Below, piece by piece: positions 15,503 through 23,565 of a DNA stretch of 34,455 bases; position 1 is the first letter of the stretch, and each line of letters starts with the position of its first letter. The stretch lies in the NCBI GenBank assembly GCA_937958015.1, contig CALGOA010000123.1:1-34455 (forward strand). The letters run 5' to 3'. This DNA comes from an uncultured Acidimicrobiales bacterium (GTDB lineage: Bacteria; Actinomycetota; Acidimicrobiia; Acidimicrobiales; SZUA-35). The position numbers and the translations under genes were made by a program. The notes under the pieces are model-generated. The model saw nothing but the letters and a program-made list of their open reading frames with translations. It ran no database searches and was not told the DNA's origin.

Positions 15503-16617
15503 GATCGGGGAAGACCGAGCACTCGATCGCCGATGATGTTGCGCATGATGTCGGAGGTTCCGCCCATGATCGTGTAGCTCGGTGCGTACATGAGATTCGT
15601 GCTGTAGACGTTGGCCAGGGTGGCCTCGGCTCCGAGGACCCGACCCGCAAAGTTCGCGACCCGCTGTTCGTGTTCGGTACAAAAGGCCTTCGTAGCGGCG
15701 CTGAAGCCCCGGGGCGCCTGTTTCAGAACTTCGCGATAGACCATCAGCCGACCGACGCGGTAGTCGATCTCGAGCTGGGCGATCTCGTTTCGGATTCGAG
15801 GGTCTGAGGTGTCGGCGACCGAGACGGCATGATCAAATATGAGACGGTTGGAAACCAGACGATCGATGCCGCCCCGTTCGTGTTCCAGTTGCACCATCGT
15901 CTGCTTGAAGGCGTTGCCCTCGACCCCAACCAGGTTGACCGCTGGCACCCGCACGTCGGTGAAGAAGACTTCGCAGAAGTGACTGTTGGCGATGGCGTCC
16001 TTGATCGGTCGGACCTCGACACCGGGCAGGTCCATCGGTACCACAATCTCGCTAATGCCTTTGTGCGGAGGGCCATCGGCACTGGTGCGGCAGATCAGGT
16101 AACAAAAGTCCGCCAGGGCCGCGTACGAGGTCCAGATCTTCTGACCGTTGATGATGAAGTCGTCACCATCGCGAACGGCCGACGTCTTGAGCGACGCCAG
16201 ATCTGAGCCGCTGTTTGGTTCACTCATCCCGATGCACCAGGTCGTCTCGCCCGAGAGCATTCCCGGCAGATATTCCGCCTGCTGATCGGGGGTCCCGTAC
16301 GAGATGAACGACGGCCCCATCTGCCGGTCGGCGAACCAACTGCCGCCGATGGGGGCGCCGATACTGATCATCTCCTCGGCCATGATGACCCGTTCGATTG
16401 CGGGCCGTCCGCCACCGCCGTGTTCGGTCGGCCAGGTCATGCCGATGAACCCCTCCTCCGAGAGGGTCTTCGAAAAGGCCGGCGAGTGGCTGTTGAGCCA
16501 ACAATCGACATGGGCGCCGTAATCGGCAACACCCTGTTGCGCCACCTTCCGGGCCCGATCCCGTAGTGCGAGGAGGTCGGGGCTAAGGGAGAAGTCGAGG
16601 CCGGTCACGCGAGCCAC
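15499..16617 (-). CDS. Acyl-CoA dehydrogenase (FadE-like)
   Basis: FAD flavoprotein introducing a double bond into an acyl-CoA. The 372-aa protein shows WPTEHGGGG, the FAD/substrate segment CIGMSEPNSGSDLASLKTSA, DDFIINGQKIWTSYA, and the C-terminal YTIMGGTSDIMRNIIGDRVLGLPR. The Glu of the MCAD-type YEGT motif is not present at that place (Ile-Met), as in many actinobacterial FadE proteins, so the catalytic base cannot be assigned from sequence. The start is GTG at 16617 with GGAAG upstream. The 92 bases up to the prepilin peptidase stop hold no feature I can identify. Confidence 0.92.
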   Translation of the reverse strand: MARVTGLDFSLSPDLLALRDRARKVAQQGVADYGAHVDCWLNSHSPAFSKTLSEEGFIGMTWPTEHGGGGRPAIERVIMAEEMISIGAPIGGSWFADRQMGPSFISYGTPDQQAEYLPGMLSGETTWCIGMSEPNSGSDLASLKTSAVRDGDDFIINGQKIWTSYAALADFCYLICRTSADGPPHKGISEIVVPMDLPGVEVRPIKDAIANSHFCEVFFTDVRVPAVNLVGVEGNAFKQTMVQLEHERGGIDRLVSNRLIFDHAVSVADTSDPRIRNEIAQLEIDYRVGRLMVYREVLKQAPRGFSAATKAFCTEHEQRVANFAGRVLGAEATLANVYSTNLMYAPSYTIMGGTSDIMRNIIGDRVLGLPRS

Positions 16618-16709
16618 GGTACTTCCGTTCGGCTACTCACCCGAAACCTGGCTGTCGGGGACCATGCGAATCCGAGCCGAGATTCACCCGAGTGCAGTCG
16701 GTGACGAGA

Positions 16710-17453
16710 TCAGATTCCGGCGGGAGCGGAGGTTGCGATGAGCAACAAGGTTCCCAGCGCCATGAAGGGACCGAACGGCACCTCGGCCTTGCGGCTGCGT
16801 TTGGCGAGGATCCCAACAACGCCGCCCAGCAACAACCCGATCACAACCGCGTACAACATCCGGTTCACCGCAATAAACGAATCGTCGTACAGCCAGCCGA
16901 CGGCGAGGCCCAGCGACGGTGCCAACTTGACGTCCCCGAAACCCATACCGGCCGGGTACACCCGGTAGACGATGAGGAAGAACAGGCCGTACAGTCCGCC
17001 GGCCCACAACGCAGGTGCGATCCCTTCGGCAAAATCGTTTGGAGCGCTGAGTGCAAGCACGGCAAACAACATCGCTCCGAGGGTCGGAAAGGTGAGGATG
17101 TCGACGAGCAGCTTGGTCTCGAAATCGATCACGCTCATGGCCACCAGAAGCAGTCCGAAGCCAAGGTAGGGCCAGAGCTGCCAGGAGAACCCGAACACCC
17201 ATCCCATCACCGCAAACGTGACGGCCGTGGTGATATCCACGATTGGATACCGCTGTGATCGGTGTCCATTCGGACACCGGGCGAACCACGACCGAAGCGG
17301 CACCAGTGAACCGGCGCCCAGTGACTGGCCGCAGTGTTGACAGCGAAGGTGGGCCTCAGGTGATTCGCGTTCGACGGCGCGATCAACGATGATCCCCACG
17401 AACGGGCCCACGACGAGCCCGGCGAGGAAACAGAGCGCCGCTGCGAGCGGCAT
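16710..17453 (-). CDS. Prepilin peptidase (A24 family)
   Basis: A 247-aa membrane aspartic protease that cuts, and often methylates, type IV prepilins. It has about seven hydrophobic segments. The N-terminal part carries a cytoplasmic CQHCGQ ... CPNGH segment (three Cys plus His in place of the usual two CXXC pairs). The two catalytic Asp are in SVIDFETKLLVD and in GMGFGDVKLA. It follows the DUF4388 gene by four bases and belongs to the alaS-ruvX-mltG-aroE run, the place it also has in Mycobacterium. No pilin genes are in the window, so its substrates are elsewhere. Confidence 0.93.
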   Translation of the reverse strand: MPLAAALCFLAGLVVGPFVGIIVDRAVERESPEAHLRCQHCGQSLGAGSLVPLRSWFARCPNGHRSQRYPIVDITTAVTFAVMGWVFGFSWQLWPYLGFGLLLVAMSVIDFETKLLVDILTFPTLGAMLFAVLALSAPNDFAEGIAPALWAGGLYGLFFLIVYRVYPAGMGFGDVKLAPSLGLAVGWLYDDSFIAVNRMLYAVVIGLLLGGVVGILAKRSRKAEVPFGPFMALGTLLLIATSAPAGI

Positions 17454-17457
17454 GGTG

Positions 17458-18369
17458 CTAGCTCTCGCTCTGGAGGTACTTCATCAGCAGACTGGCCTCA
17501 TCATCGGCAGCTGCTGAACCGTCGGCGTTCACACCCAGCTCGGACTTCTCCGGAGGAGGGGGTGGCGGTGGCGGGGTGTCGCCCAGGGCTGAAACGTCAT
17601 CGACCGATTCGGAGAACTGACGAATCTCATCCGGGGACGGCGGCGCGGGCGGCGGTGTCGGTGGGACCGCGGCCACGATGGGCGCTGCGATCTCTTCGAT
17701 TTCGGCCTCTACCTCGGCCTCGGCCGGGGCGACGGGAAGCGAAAGAACGTTGGAGGGGGCGGAGTCGACCACTGCCTCATTGAGGGCAGCGGGGCTGTCG
17801 AGATCTCCCGAGGAGCGACGGGTGGTAGGCGGCTCGATACCGACAAGACCACGTTCGACGACGCTCTTGATACGACGGCAGCCCTTCAGCTCACCGACGT
17901 GCAGCGCAGTGCAGGTCTGACCCACGGACCGGCCTTCGCCGATGGCGATCACGGTCTCCCACTCGGCGTTGGTCAACATGACCTGTTCGCTCGGCAGGCT
18001 CGCGACCGGCGTGAGGAAGTGATCGGGTGACTTGACGACCGCTTCGATCGAGTTCCACTCGACCAGAAGTTCACGACCGCGTTCGATCAGGGGTTCGATG
18101 TCTAGAGCGTCGTCGGGTGAGGGTGCTGCCTCATCAGCGACGAACGAGAAGTTTCCGCTCTCGAACCGAAGCAGTTCGAACATGACGTCTTCCCAGTCAC
18201 CGCCAGCGACGACGTTGGACGCCTCGGCCTGAACGAGGAGACCCTCGTCGACCCAGAGCGATCCGGTGCCACGGTCGCCGCTGAGGCGGAGGTGGCCGGT
18301 TTTCATCGTGCCCGACAGCAGATTGAGCACCTCGTCGAGGGTGAAATTGTCGAGTGATCCCTGAAGCAT
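17458..18369 (-). CDS. DUF4388 (PATAN-like) domain protein with polyproline tail
   Basis: A 303-aa cytoplasmic protein without a named function. Residues 1-~105 match the DUF4388 pattern, a small fold often seen in signalling and gliding/pilus regulators: MLQGSLDNFTLDEVLNLLSG, KTGHLRLSGDRGTGSLWVDEG, and FELLRFESGNFSF. Residues ~120-180 look like a small helical (winged-helix-like) segment also common in these proteins. The rest is Pro/Ala/Glu-rich and likely disordered, with eight prolines in a row at residues 266-273. Tight spacing on both sides (four bases to each neighbour) ties it to aroE and the prepilin peptidase; a role in pilus-linked signalling is only a guess. Confidence 0.75.
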   Translation of the reverse strand: MLQGSLDNFTLDEVLNLLSGTMKTGHLRLSGDRGTGSLWVDEGLLVQAEASNVVAGGDWEDVMFELLRFESGNFSFVADEAAPSPDDALDIEPLIERGRELLVEWNSIEAVVKSPDHFLTPVASLPSEQVMLTNAEWETVIAIGEGRSVGQTCTALHVGELKGCRRIKSVVERGLVGIEPPTTRRSSGDLDSPAALNEAVVDSAPSNVLSLPVAPAEAEVEAEIEEIAAPIVAAVPPTPPPAPPSPDEIRQFSESVDDVSALGDTPPPPPPPPEKSELGVNADGSAAADDEASLLMKYLQSES

Positions 18370-18373
18370 TTCC

Positions 18374-19216
18374 TTACTCTCCGTTTAGAACTGCCCGCCG
18401 CATAATCTTCACTGGAGCCGGTTGCCCAGTCCAATGAGTGTATTGGCGTGCTGCTTGGTGGACGAGCATTTCCACCCCTCCGAATACGGTTGCCCCCCGC
18501 TGGCGTGCCAAGGCCATCAAGGGTGTCTCCCGCGGTTCGTAGACGATGTCGTGCACGAATTGATGTTCGCCTATCAGTTCGGCAGGAAGAGGGATGCCGT
18601 GAGGATTCACTCCACCAGCCATTCCGACCGGTGTTGCATTGACGAGCAGGTCTGAACGTTTCGCCTGCTCCACGGGACCTGCAACGGCAATCTCCGACAC
18701 CAGCGCGGCGGTTTGCGCCGTTTCGTTCGACCGGGACCACACGTGAATCGCCGCCGCTCCGCGGCGGCCCAATGCTTCGATGATCGCCCGGGCCGCTCCC
18801 CCGCCCCCCAGAACCGTCACGGTGAGGCCCTCGATCGAACGCCCCGATTCGAACTCGAAGGCATCGACGAAACCGTCACCGTCGGTGTTGTCGCCACAGA
18901 TCGTGTCGCCGTCCCAATACACGCAGTTGCAGGCATTCAGGGCTACGACAGCGGCGCTCGGCTGATCGACCGCGGCCGCAACATCGGCCTTGTGAGGCAT
19001 GGTGACCGAGTAGCCGCCGATGCCCAGTGTTCGCATGGCCCCGATCGCGGCTGCACCCGACCCCTCGGGAACCTCCAGCGCCACATACGTCCAGTCCACT
19101 CCGGCCTCGGCGAAGGCCGCGTTGTGGATCGTTGGCGACAGTGAATGTCGGACCGGCGAACCGATTACGGCCGCGAGGCGCGTCTTTCCAGTTGGCAGCG
19201 GAACCGACGAGCTCAG
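18374..19216 (-). CDS. aroE: Shikimate dehydrogenase with a non-standard CTG start
   Basis: Reduces 3-dehydroshikimate with NADPH. The conserved N-terminus is plainly encoded: TRLAAVIGSPVRHSLSPTIHNAAF from about residue 12, then SVTMPHK with the catalytic Lys, NTDGDGF with the catalytic Asp, and the dinucleotide motif VLGGGGAARAI. The first ATG, GTG or TTG in frame is the GTG at 19099, which would delete the SLSP substrate site, so it cannot be the true start. The best solution is CTG at 19216, which overlaps the mltG TGA by three bases (CTGA), mimicking the ATGA overlaps elsewhere in the window, and gives 280 aa, the usual length. A neighbouring CTG at 19219 or a sequencing error in an ATG are alternatives. 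Confidence 0.88.
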   Translation of the reverse strand: MSSSVPLPTGKTRLAAVIGSPVRHSLSPTIHNAAFAEAGVDWTYVALEVPEGSGAAAIGAMRTLGIGGYSVTMPHKADVAAAVDQPSAAVVALNACNCVYWDGDTICGDNTDGDGFVDAFEFESGRSIEGLTVTVLGGGGAARAIIEALGRRGAAAIHVWSRSNETAQTAALVSEIAVAGPVEQAKRSDLLVNATPVGMAGGVNPHGIPLPAELIGEHQFVHDIVYEPRETPLMALARQRGATVFGGVEMLVHQAARQYTHWTGQPAPVKIMRRAVLNGE

Positions 19217-20388
19217 CAGAGTCCCAGGTCCTGACAGATCTGCTTGGCTGCGAGGAATTCCTCTTCGGTCTCGGCGAAGGTGTGTCGGCCGTTCGGATCC
19301 GTGAGCACGTAGTAGAACAGATCCGTGTCAGCTGGGTTCAGCGCAGCCTCAAGCGATGCTCGACCGGGCGAATTGATCGGGGTCGGCGGCAGGCCCACCG
19401 ATGCGGCGCCACGGCAAGCGTACGGACCGTCGTCCTGGAGACCGGTTGCATTCGTGAGTGCGATGCCCCGTTCTCCCTGGGCATAAACACAGGTGGCATC
19501 GATTCCGAGCGGCCACTGCTCCCGGAGACGGTTGTAGATCACCGAAGCGACCAGCTCGCGCTCATCATCGACCCGGGTTTCGGCCTCGATCAGCGACGCC
19601 ACGATCAGCACTTCGTAGGCGGAGTAACCGAGTTGGGTGTCGGCCGCGCCGTACCCGACCGCCCCGGTTACCCGCGCGAATTCGTCGCTCATCTTCTGCA
19701 GCACCTCGCGGGCGGTGGCGTCTTTGTTCACCTCGTAGGTGTCGGGGAACAACAGACCCTCCCACGACGGCTCGCCCTCGGGTCGATACCGGGTGGAGAT
19801 GTCGTTGTTGTCCAACACCGCCTGCAATTGTGCCTCGGTAACGTTTGGCAGCTGGCTCGCCATCTGACTGACGATCTCTTTGGTCCACAGGCCCTCTCGG
19901 ATCTGGAACGATTGGACCTCCGGCGGCTTCGGGCCGCCGTTGAGCACTGCGATGGCATCGTCGGCGGACGAGTTCATATAGAACGTGTACTCGCCGGCCT
20001 GGAAGTTGCCCTCGTTCTTCCACTCCACGTAGTACCGGAAGAACGTGCTGTTGGGGATGATGCCACGGTCGGCCAGCTGCACGCCGATGTCCGACGTGGT
20101 CGCTCCTCGCGGCACCTCCACGACCACTGCGGCACCGGGTTCGCCAGCAGGATCGAGCTGTCGGTCGTACCAATCACGTCCGAAGTTGATCGCCGTATAG
20201 CCGGCGTAGATGATGAGCACGGCCGATAGCAGACCGCCGATGAGGCGCCACGCGCCGTGACGCACTCGAACAAATTCGTCTTCGTCATCCCAGGTGAGCT
20301 TGTCTGGCGGCTCGGAGACTGGGGGCTTTGTCGGTGCCGTCACGCCGAACATCGTACTCAAACCGTCCCCGTCGGAGGTGGCAACCAC
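19213..20388 (-). CDS. mltG: Endolytic transglycosylase MltG (YceG-like)
   Basis: Cuts nascent peptidoglycan strands at the membrane and sets their length. The 391-aa protein has a cytoplasmic N-terminal tail of ~50 residues, one membrane helix (LIGGLLSAVLIIYAGYTAI), a LysM-like region (VEVPRGATTSDIGVQLADRGII), and the YceG catalytic domain with the Glu in IVASLIEAETRVDDE and the closing SVGLPPTPINSPGRASLEAALNPADTDLFYYV. The start is uncertain: GTG at 20388, 14 bases after ruvX, or ATG at 20352. Standard position between ruvX and aroE. Confidence 0.94.
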   Translation of the reverse strand: MVATSDGDGLSTMFGVTAPTKPPVSEPPDKLTWDDEDEFVRVRHGAWRLIGGLLSAVLIIYAGYTAINFGRDWYDRQLDPAGEPGAAVVVEVPRGATTSDIGVQLADRGIIPNSTFFRYYVEWKNEGNFQAGEYTFYMNSSADDAIAVLNGGPKPPEVQSFQIREGLWTKEIVSQMASQLPNVTEAQLQAVLDNNDISTRYRPEGEPSWEGLLFPDTYEVNKDATAREVLQKMSDEFARVTGAVGYGAADTQLGYSAYEVLIVASLIEAETRVDDERELVASVIYNRLREQWPLGIDATCVYAQGERGIALTNATGLQDDGPYACRGAASVGLPPTPINSPGRASLEAALNPADTDLFYYVLTDPNGRHTFAETEEEFLAAKQICQDLGLC

Positions 20389-20402
20389 CTAGGGCGATAT
20401 CG

Positions 20403-20861
20403 CTAGTGGTCCGTGGTGGACTCGGCCGGCCCGTCGATCCACGTTTGCAGAATCACCGCTGCGGCGATCTGGTCCACCATCTGGCGACGGCGCGGGCCCT
20501 TGATCCCCATCTCGGTAAGACGTTGCTCGGCGGTGACACTGGTGAGCCGTTCGTCCTGAAAGTGCAGCTCACAGCCCTCGGGCAGAACCTTCCGGAACAC
20601 CTCGGACTCCTCCAGGATCGCCTCGGCCGCCGCTCCGACGCTCCCGTCGCGCAGTGCGTACGGAACTCCGACCACGACAAATGCGGCTTCGGCTTCGTCG
20701 ACCAACGCCAAGAGGCGTCGATGATCAGATGCGACGTTGCCGCTGCGCTGGACCGTTTCGTACGGGGTCGCCAAGGTGCCGTTGCTGTCACACAACGCCA
20801 CCCCTATGCGTTTCGTGCCGAAGTCGATGCCGAGTCCGCGGCCCGGGAAACGATCGGCCAT
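20403..20861 (-). CDS. ruvX: Holliday junction resolvase-like RuvX (YqgF)
   Basis: A 152-aa RNase H-fold protein; in E. coli it takes part in 16S rRNA 5' processing, and in Mycobacterium it cuts Holliday junctions. Motifs: GLGIDFGTKRIGVALCD with the first catalytic Asp, VVVGVPYALRDGSVG, FQDERLTSVTAEQRL and the final Asp in VDQIAAAVILQTWID. Its ATG shares one base with the alaS TGA (TGATG). Confidence 0.95.
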   Translation of the reverse strand: MADRFPGRGLGIDFGTKRIGVALCDSNGTLATPYETVQRSGNVASDHRRLLALVDEAEAAFVVVGVPYALRDGSVGAAAEAILEESEVFRKVLPEGCELHFQDERLTSVTAEQRLTEMGIKGPRRRQMVDQIAAAVILQTWIDGPAESTTDH

Positions 20862-23461
20862 CAGCTGTCGGCGAGGACCTTCCGAGCGACCTCGAGCGCA
20901 GCGTCCAGACCATCGGGATTCTTACCGCCGGCCATGGCGAAGTCTTTGCCCTTGCCACCGCCGCCCTGGATCTCTTTGGCGGCCGGGGCCACCAGCGCGC
21001 CCGCTTCGACCGATGCGTCGGCGGTCACCGCTCCCACGACTGCCGCGCCACCGCCGGCCGGAGCACCAGCCAGAACGACGACGTCGATTCCCGGTTGGTC
21101 ACGCACGGCGACGGCAAGATCCTTGAGGTCGTTGCGTTCGATCCCGTCGACGCGGGCGAAGACGGCCCTGTTATCGGCCTGGGCCGCCAGTTCGACCGAC
21201 CGGCCCGAGGCCAACTGGCGACGAAGGTCGGCGATCTCGGCCTGTTGTTGCTTCTGCTCTGCCAACCGCTTCTCGATGCCCTCGACCAGGGAACCGACGG
21301 GAACGTTGAGCAGTTCCGCGGCTTCGTGCAGGCGTTGCTGTTCGGATCGGATCAGCTTGATCGTTTCCTCCCCGGCCACGGCTTCGATCCGTCGGATGTT
21401 CGAACCGATCGAACCTTCCGAGACGATCTTCACCGGACCGATGTCGCCCAGCGCGTGAACATGGGTGCCACCACAGAATTCGACGGACGGGCCAGCGCTG
21501 AGCACCCGGACCCGGTCGCCGTACTTGTCTCCGAAGAAAGCGATCGCTCCCATCTCCTCGGCTTCGTCGCGCGATACCTCGGGATGTGGGCTCTCCGGAT
21601 TCTTCAGGATTTCCGCATTGGCCAGATCCTCGATCCGTTGGATCTGCTCGGCGGTCAGAGCCTCATAGTGCGAGAAGTCGAAGCGCAGGCGATCGGGCGC
21701 AACGAGTGAACCCTGCTGTTTTGCCCCTTCGCCCAGAACCTCGCGGAGTGCCCAGTGGATCATGTGGGTAGCGGTGTGGTGACGACGGATCTTGTCGCGT
21801 CGCTCAACATCGATCGAGGCGACGACCGTGTCGCCGGCGCCGAAGTCTCCGGACACGATTTCAACGATGTGGCGATGAATCCCGGGCACGGCGTAGACGG
21901 TGTCGAGTACCCGCGCCTCGGCGATCACGGCACCGGCGTCGTCGGTTTTCACGATCGATCCGGTGTCGCCGATCTGGCCACCAGCCTCGGCGTAGAACGG
22001 ACTCTGGTCGAGGAAGATGCTGACCGGTTCGTCGTCACCGCCGGTAACCGCAAGCGTCTCGGCTGCGACATTGGTGAGGTGATCCCGACCGACGAAGACG
22101 GTGAGTTGGCCGTCTTCGACCAGTTCTGCGACCGCATCGGCATCGGATGCGATCACCGCCCCCTTCTGAGCTGCTTTGGCACGCTTGCGCTGCTGGGACA
22201 TCTCGATATCGAACCCGGCCAGATCCACCCCGAAGCCTCGCTCGGCGGCCACCTCTGCCGTCACCTCTTTGGGGAAGCCGTAGGTGTCGTGGAGCAGGAA
22301 GATCGTCGATCCCGGCACATCGGCCCCCGCCTCGAGATCGGCGAGTTCATCGTCGAGAATCTTGAGACCATTGGCCAGGCGTTTGCGGAACTGGGTTTCC
22401 TCCCGCTCCACCACCTGGCGTATGAGCTCGTGGTTCTTGACGATCTCGGGATAGTCGGCACCCATGATCTCGACGACCGCGTCGATCAGGGTGGGTGAGA
22501 TGATGTCGGTGACACCGAGCAGGTAGGCGAATCGGGTAGCCCGGCGCATGATGCGCCGCAGCACGTAGCCGCGATCCTCGTTGCTCGGAAACACACCGTC
22601 GGAAATCAGGAACGTGGTGGTGCGGGCGTGTTCGGCCAGCACCCGAAGGGCGAGGTCGCTGTTGTCGTCGGCGCCGAGGGCATAACCCGTCACGTCCGAA
22701 GCCACCTGGACGAGCCGTTCCATCTCGTCGATCTCGAAGACGGTGTCCTTGCCCTGCAGCACGCTGAGGATGCGTTCGAGGCCTGCGCCGGTGTCGATGC
22801 TCGGTTTCGGCAGCGGTTTGGAATTGCCCTCCGCATCGGTCTCGAACTGCATGAACACCAGATTCCAGATCTCGATGAAGCGATCCTCGGCATCGGGATT
22901 CTCGGGACCACCATCGGGGCCGTACGCCGGACCCTTGTCCCAGAAGATCTCCGAACACGGACCATTGGGACCGGTGTCGGCCATGCGCCACCAGTTGTCC
23001 TCGTCGAGACGTTGAATACGGTCGCGTGGCACACCGACCTTCTCGTGCCAGATGTCGGCTGCCTCATCGTCGGTCAGATGAACGGTGATCCAGATCCGGT
23101 CGGGATCGAGACCGAGCACGTTCGTGACAAACTCCCAGGCGTTGGGAATGGCGGTCTCTTTGAAGTAGTCACCGAAGCTGAAGTTGCCCATCATCTCGAA
23201 GAAGGTCAGATGACGGGTGGTTCGGCCAACCTCGTCGAGATCGTTGTGTTTGCCACCGGCCCGCACACACTTCTGGATGGTCACCGCTCGCGGCGACGGG
23301 GGTTTCTCATCGCCCTGGAAGTAGGGCTTGAACGGCACCATGCCCGAGTTGGTGAACAGCAGGCTGTTGTCGTGTGGGATCAGGCTGGCCGAAGGAATCG
23401 GCTGGTGGTCTCGCTCCACGAAGAAGTCGGAAAAGGCTTTGCGGAGTTCCTGGGCACGCAC
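20861..23461 (-). CDS. alaS: Alanyl-tRNA synthetase
   Basis: Charges tRNA-Ala. At 866 aa it has all domains: the class II catalytic core (TNSGMVPFKPYF, TFFEMMGNFSFGDYFKE, NGPCSEIFWDKG), the tRNA-recognition helices, the editing domain with HHTATHMIHWAL and CGGTHVHALGD as zinc ligands, and the C-terminal DHHA1 part with GGGGKGKDFAMAGGKN. The start is GTG at 23461, six bases after a TAGACT -10 box. First gene of the run alaS-ruvX-mltG-aroE. Confidence 0.98.
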   Translation of the reverse strand: MRAQELRKAFSDFFVERDHQPIPSASLIPHDNSLLFTNSGMVPFKPYFQGDEKPPSPRAVTIQKCVRAGGKHNDLDEVGRTTRHLTFFEMMGNFSFGDYFKETAIPNAWEFVTNVLGLDPDRIWITVHLTDDEAADIWHEKVGVPRDRIQRLDEDNWWRMADTGPNGPCSEIFWDKGPAYGPDGGPENPDAEDRFIEIWNLVFMQFETDAEGNSKPLPKPSIDTGAGLERILSVLQGKDTVFEIDEMERLVQVASDVTGYALGADDNSDLALRVLAEHARTTTFLISDGVFPSNEDRGYVLRRIMRRATRFAYLLGVTDIISPTLIDAVVEIMGADYPEIVKNHELIRQVVEREETQFRKRLANGLKILDDELADLEAGADVPGSTIFLLHDTYGFPKEVTAEVAAERGFGVDLAGFDIEMSQQRKRAKAAQKGAVIASDADAVAELVEDGQLTVFVGRDHLTNVAAETLAVTGGDDEPVSIFLDQSPFYAEAGGQIGDTGSIVKTDDAGAVIAEARVLDTVYAVPGIHRHIVEIVSGDFGAGDTVVASIDVERRDKIRRHHTATHMIHWALREVLGEGAKQQGSLVAPDRLRFDFSHYEALTAEQIQRIEDLANAEILKNPESPHPEVSRDEAEEMGAIAFFGDKYGDRVRVLSAGPSVEFCGGTHVHALGDIGPVKIVSEGSIGSNIRRIEAVAGEETIKLIRSEQQRLHEAAELLNVPVGSLVEGIEKRLAEQKQQQAEIADLRRQLASGRSVELAAQADNRAVFARVDGIERNDLKDLAVAVRDQPGIDVVVLAGAPAGGGAAVVGAVTADASVEAGALVAPAAKEIQGGGGKGKDFAMAGGKNPDGLDAALEVARKVLADS

Positions 23462-23467
23462 CCCTCC

Positions 23468-23473
23468 AGTCTA
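23468..23473 (-). promoter_or_regulatory. -10 box of the alaS operon promoter
   Basis: TAGACT on the minus strand, six bases (GGAGGG) before the alaS GTG. At this distance the GTG itself would be the first transcribed base, so the GGAGGG would not act as a ribosome site unless a longer transcript exists. Confidence 0.5.
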
Positions 23474-23551
23474 CGGCCGACAACCCGACCGTCCCCGATC
23501 AAATAGCTGTCGATCGAGTCACGGGACTTCCAGCCAAAGGAGCCTGATGGT

Positions 23552-23557
23552 TAGACT
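23552..23557 (+). promoter_or_regulatory. -10 box of the otsB-GH15 promoter
   Basis: TAGACT ends eight bases before the ATG at 23566; the transcript would have one or two leader bases at most. It faces the alaS box about 80 bases away. Confidence 0.45.
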
Positions 23558-23565
23558 CCCAAACG

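Noticed and set aside
19027-20229. A 400-codon plus-strand frame over mltG and aroE.
   Set aside because: Antisense to two well-recognised genes, no family pattern; long antisense frames are common in GC-rich codon use.
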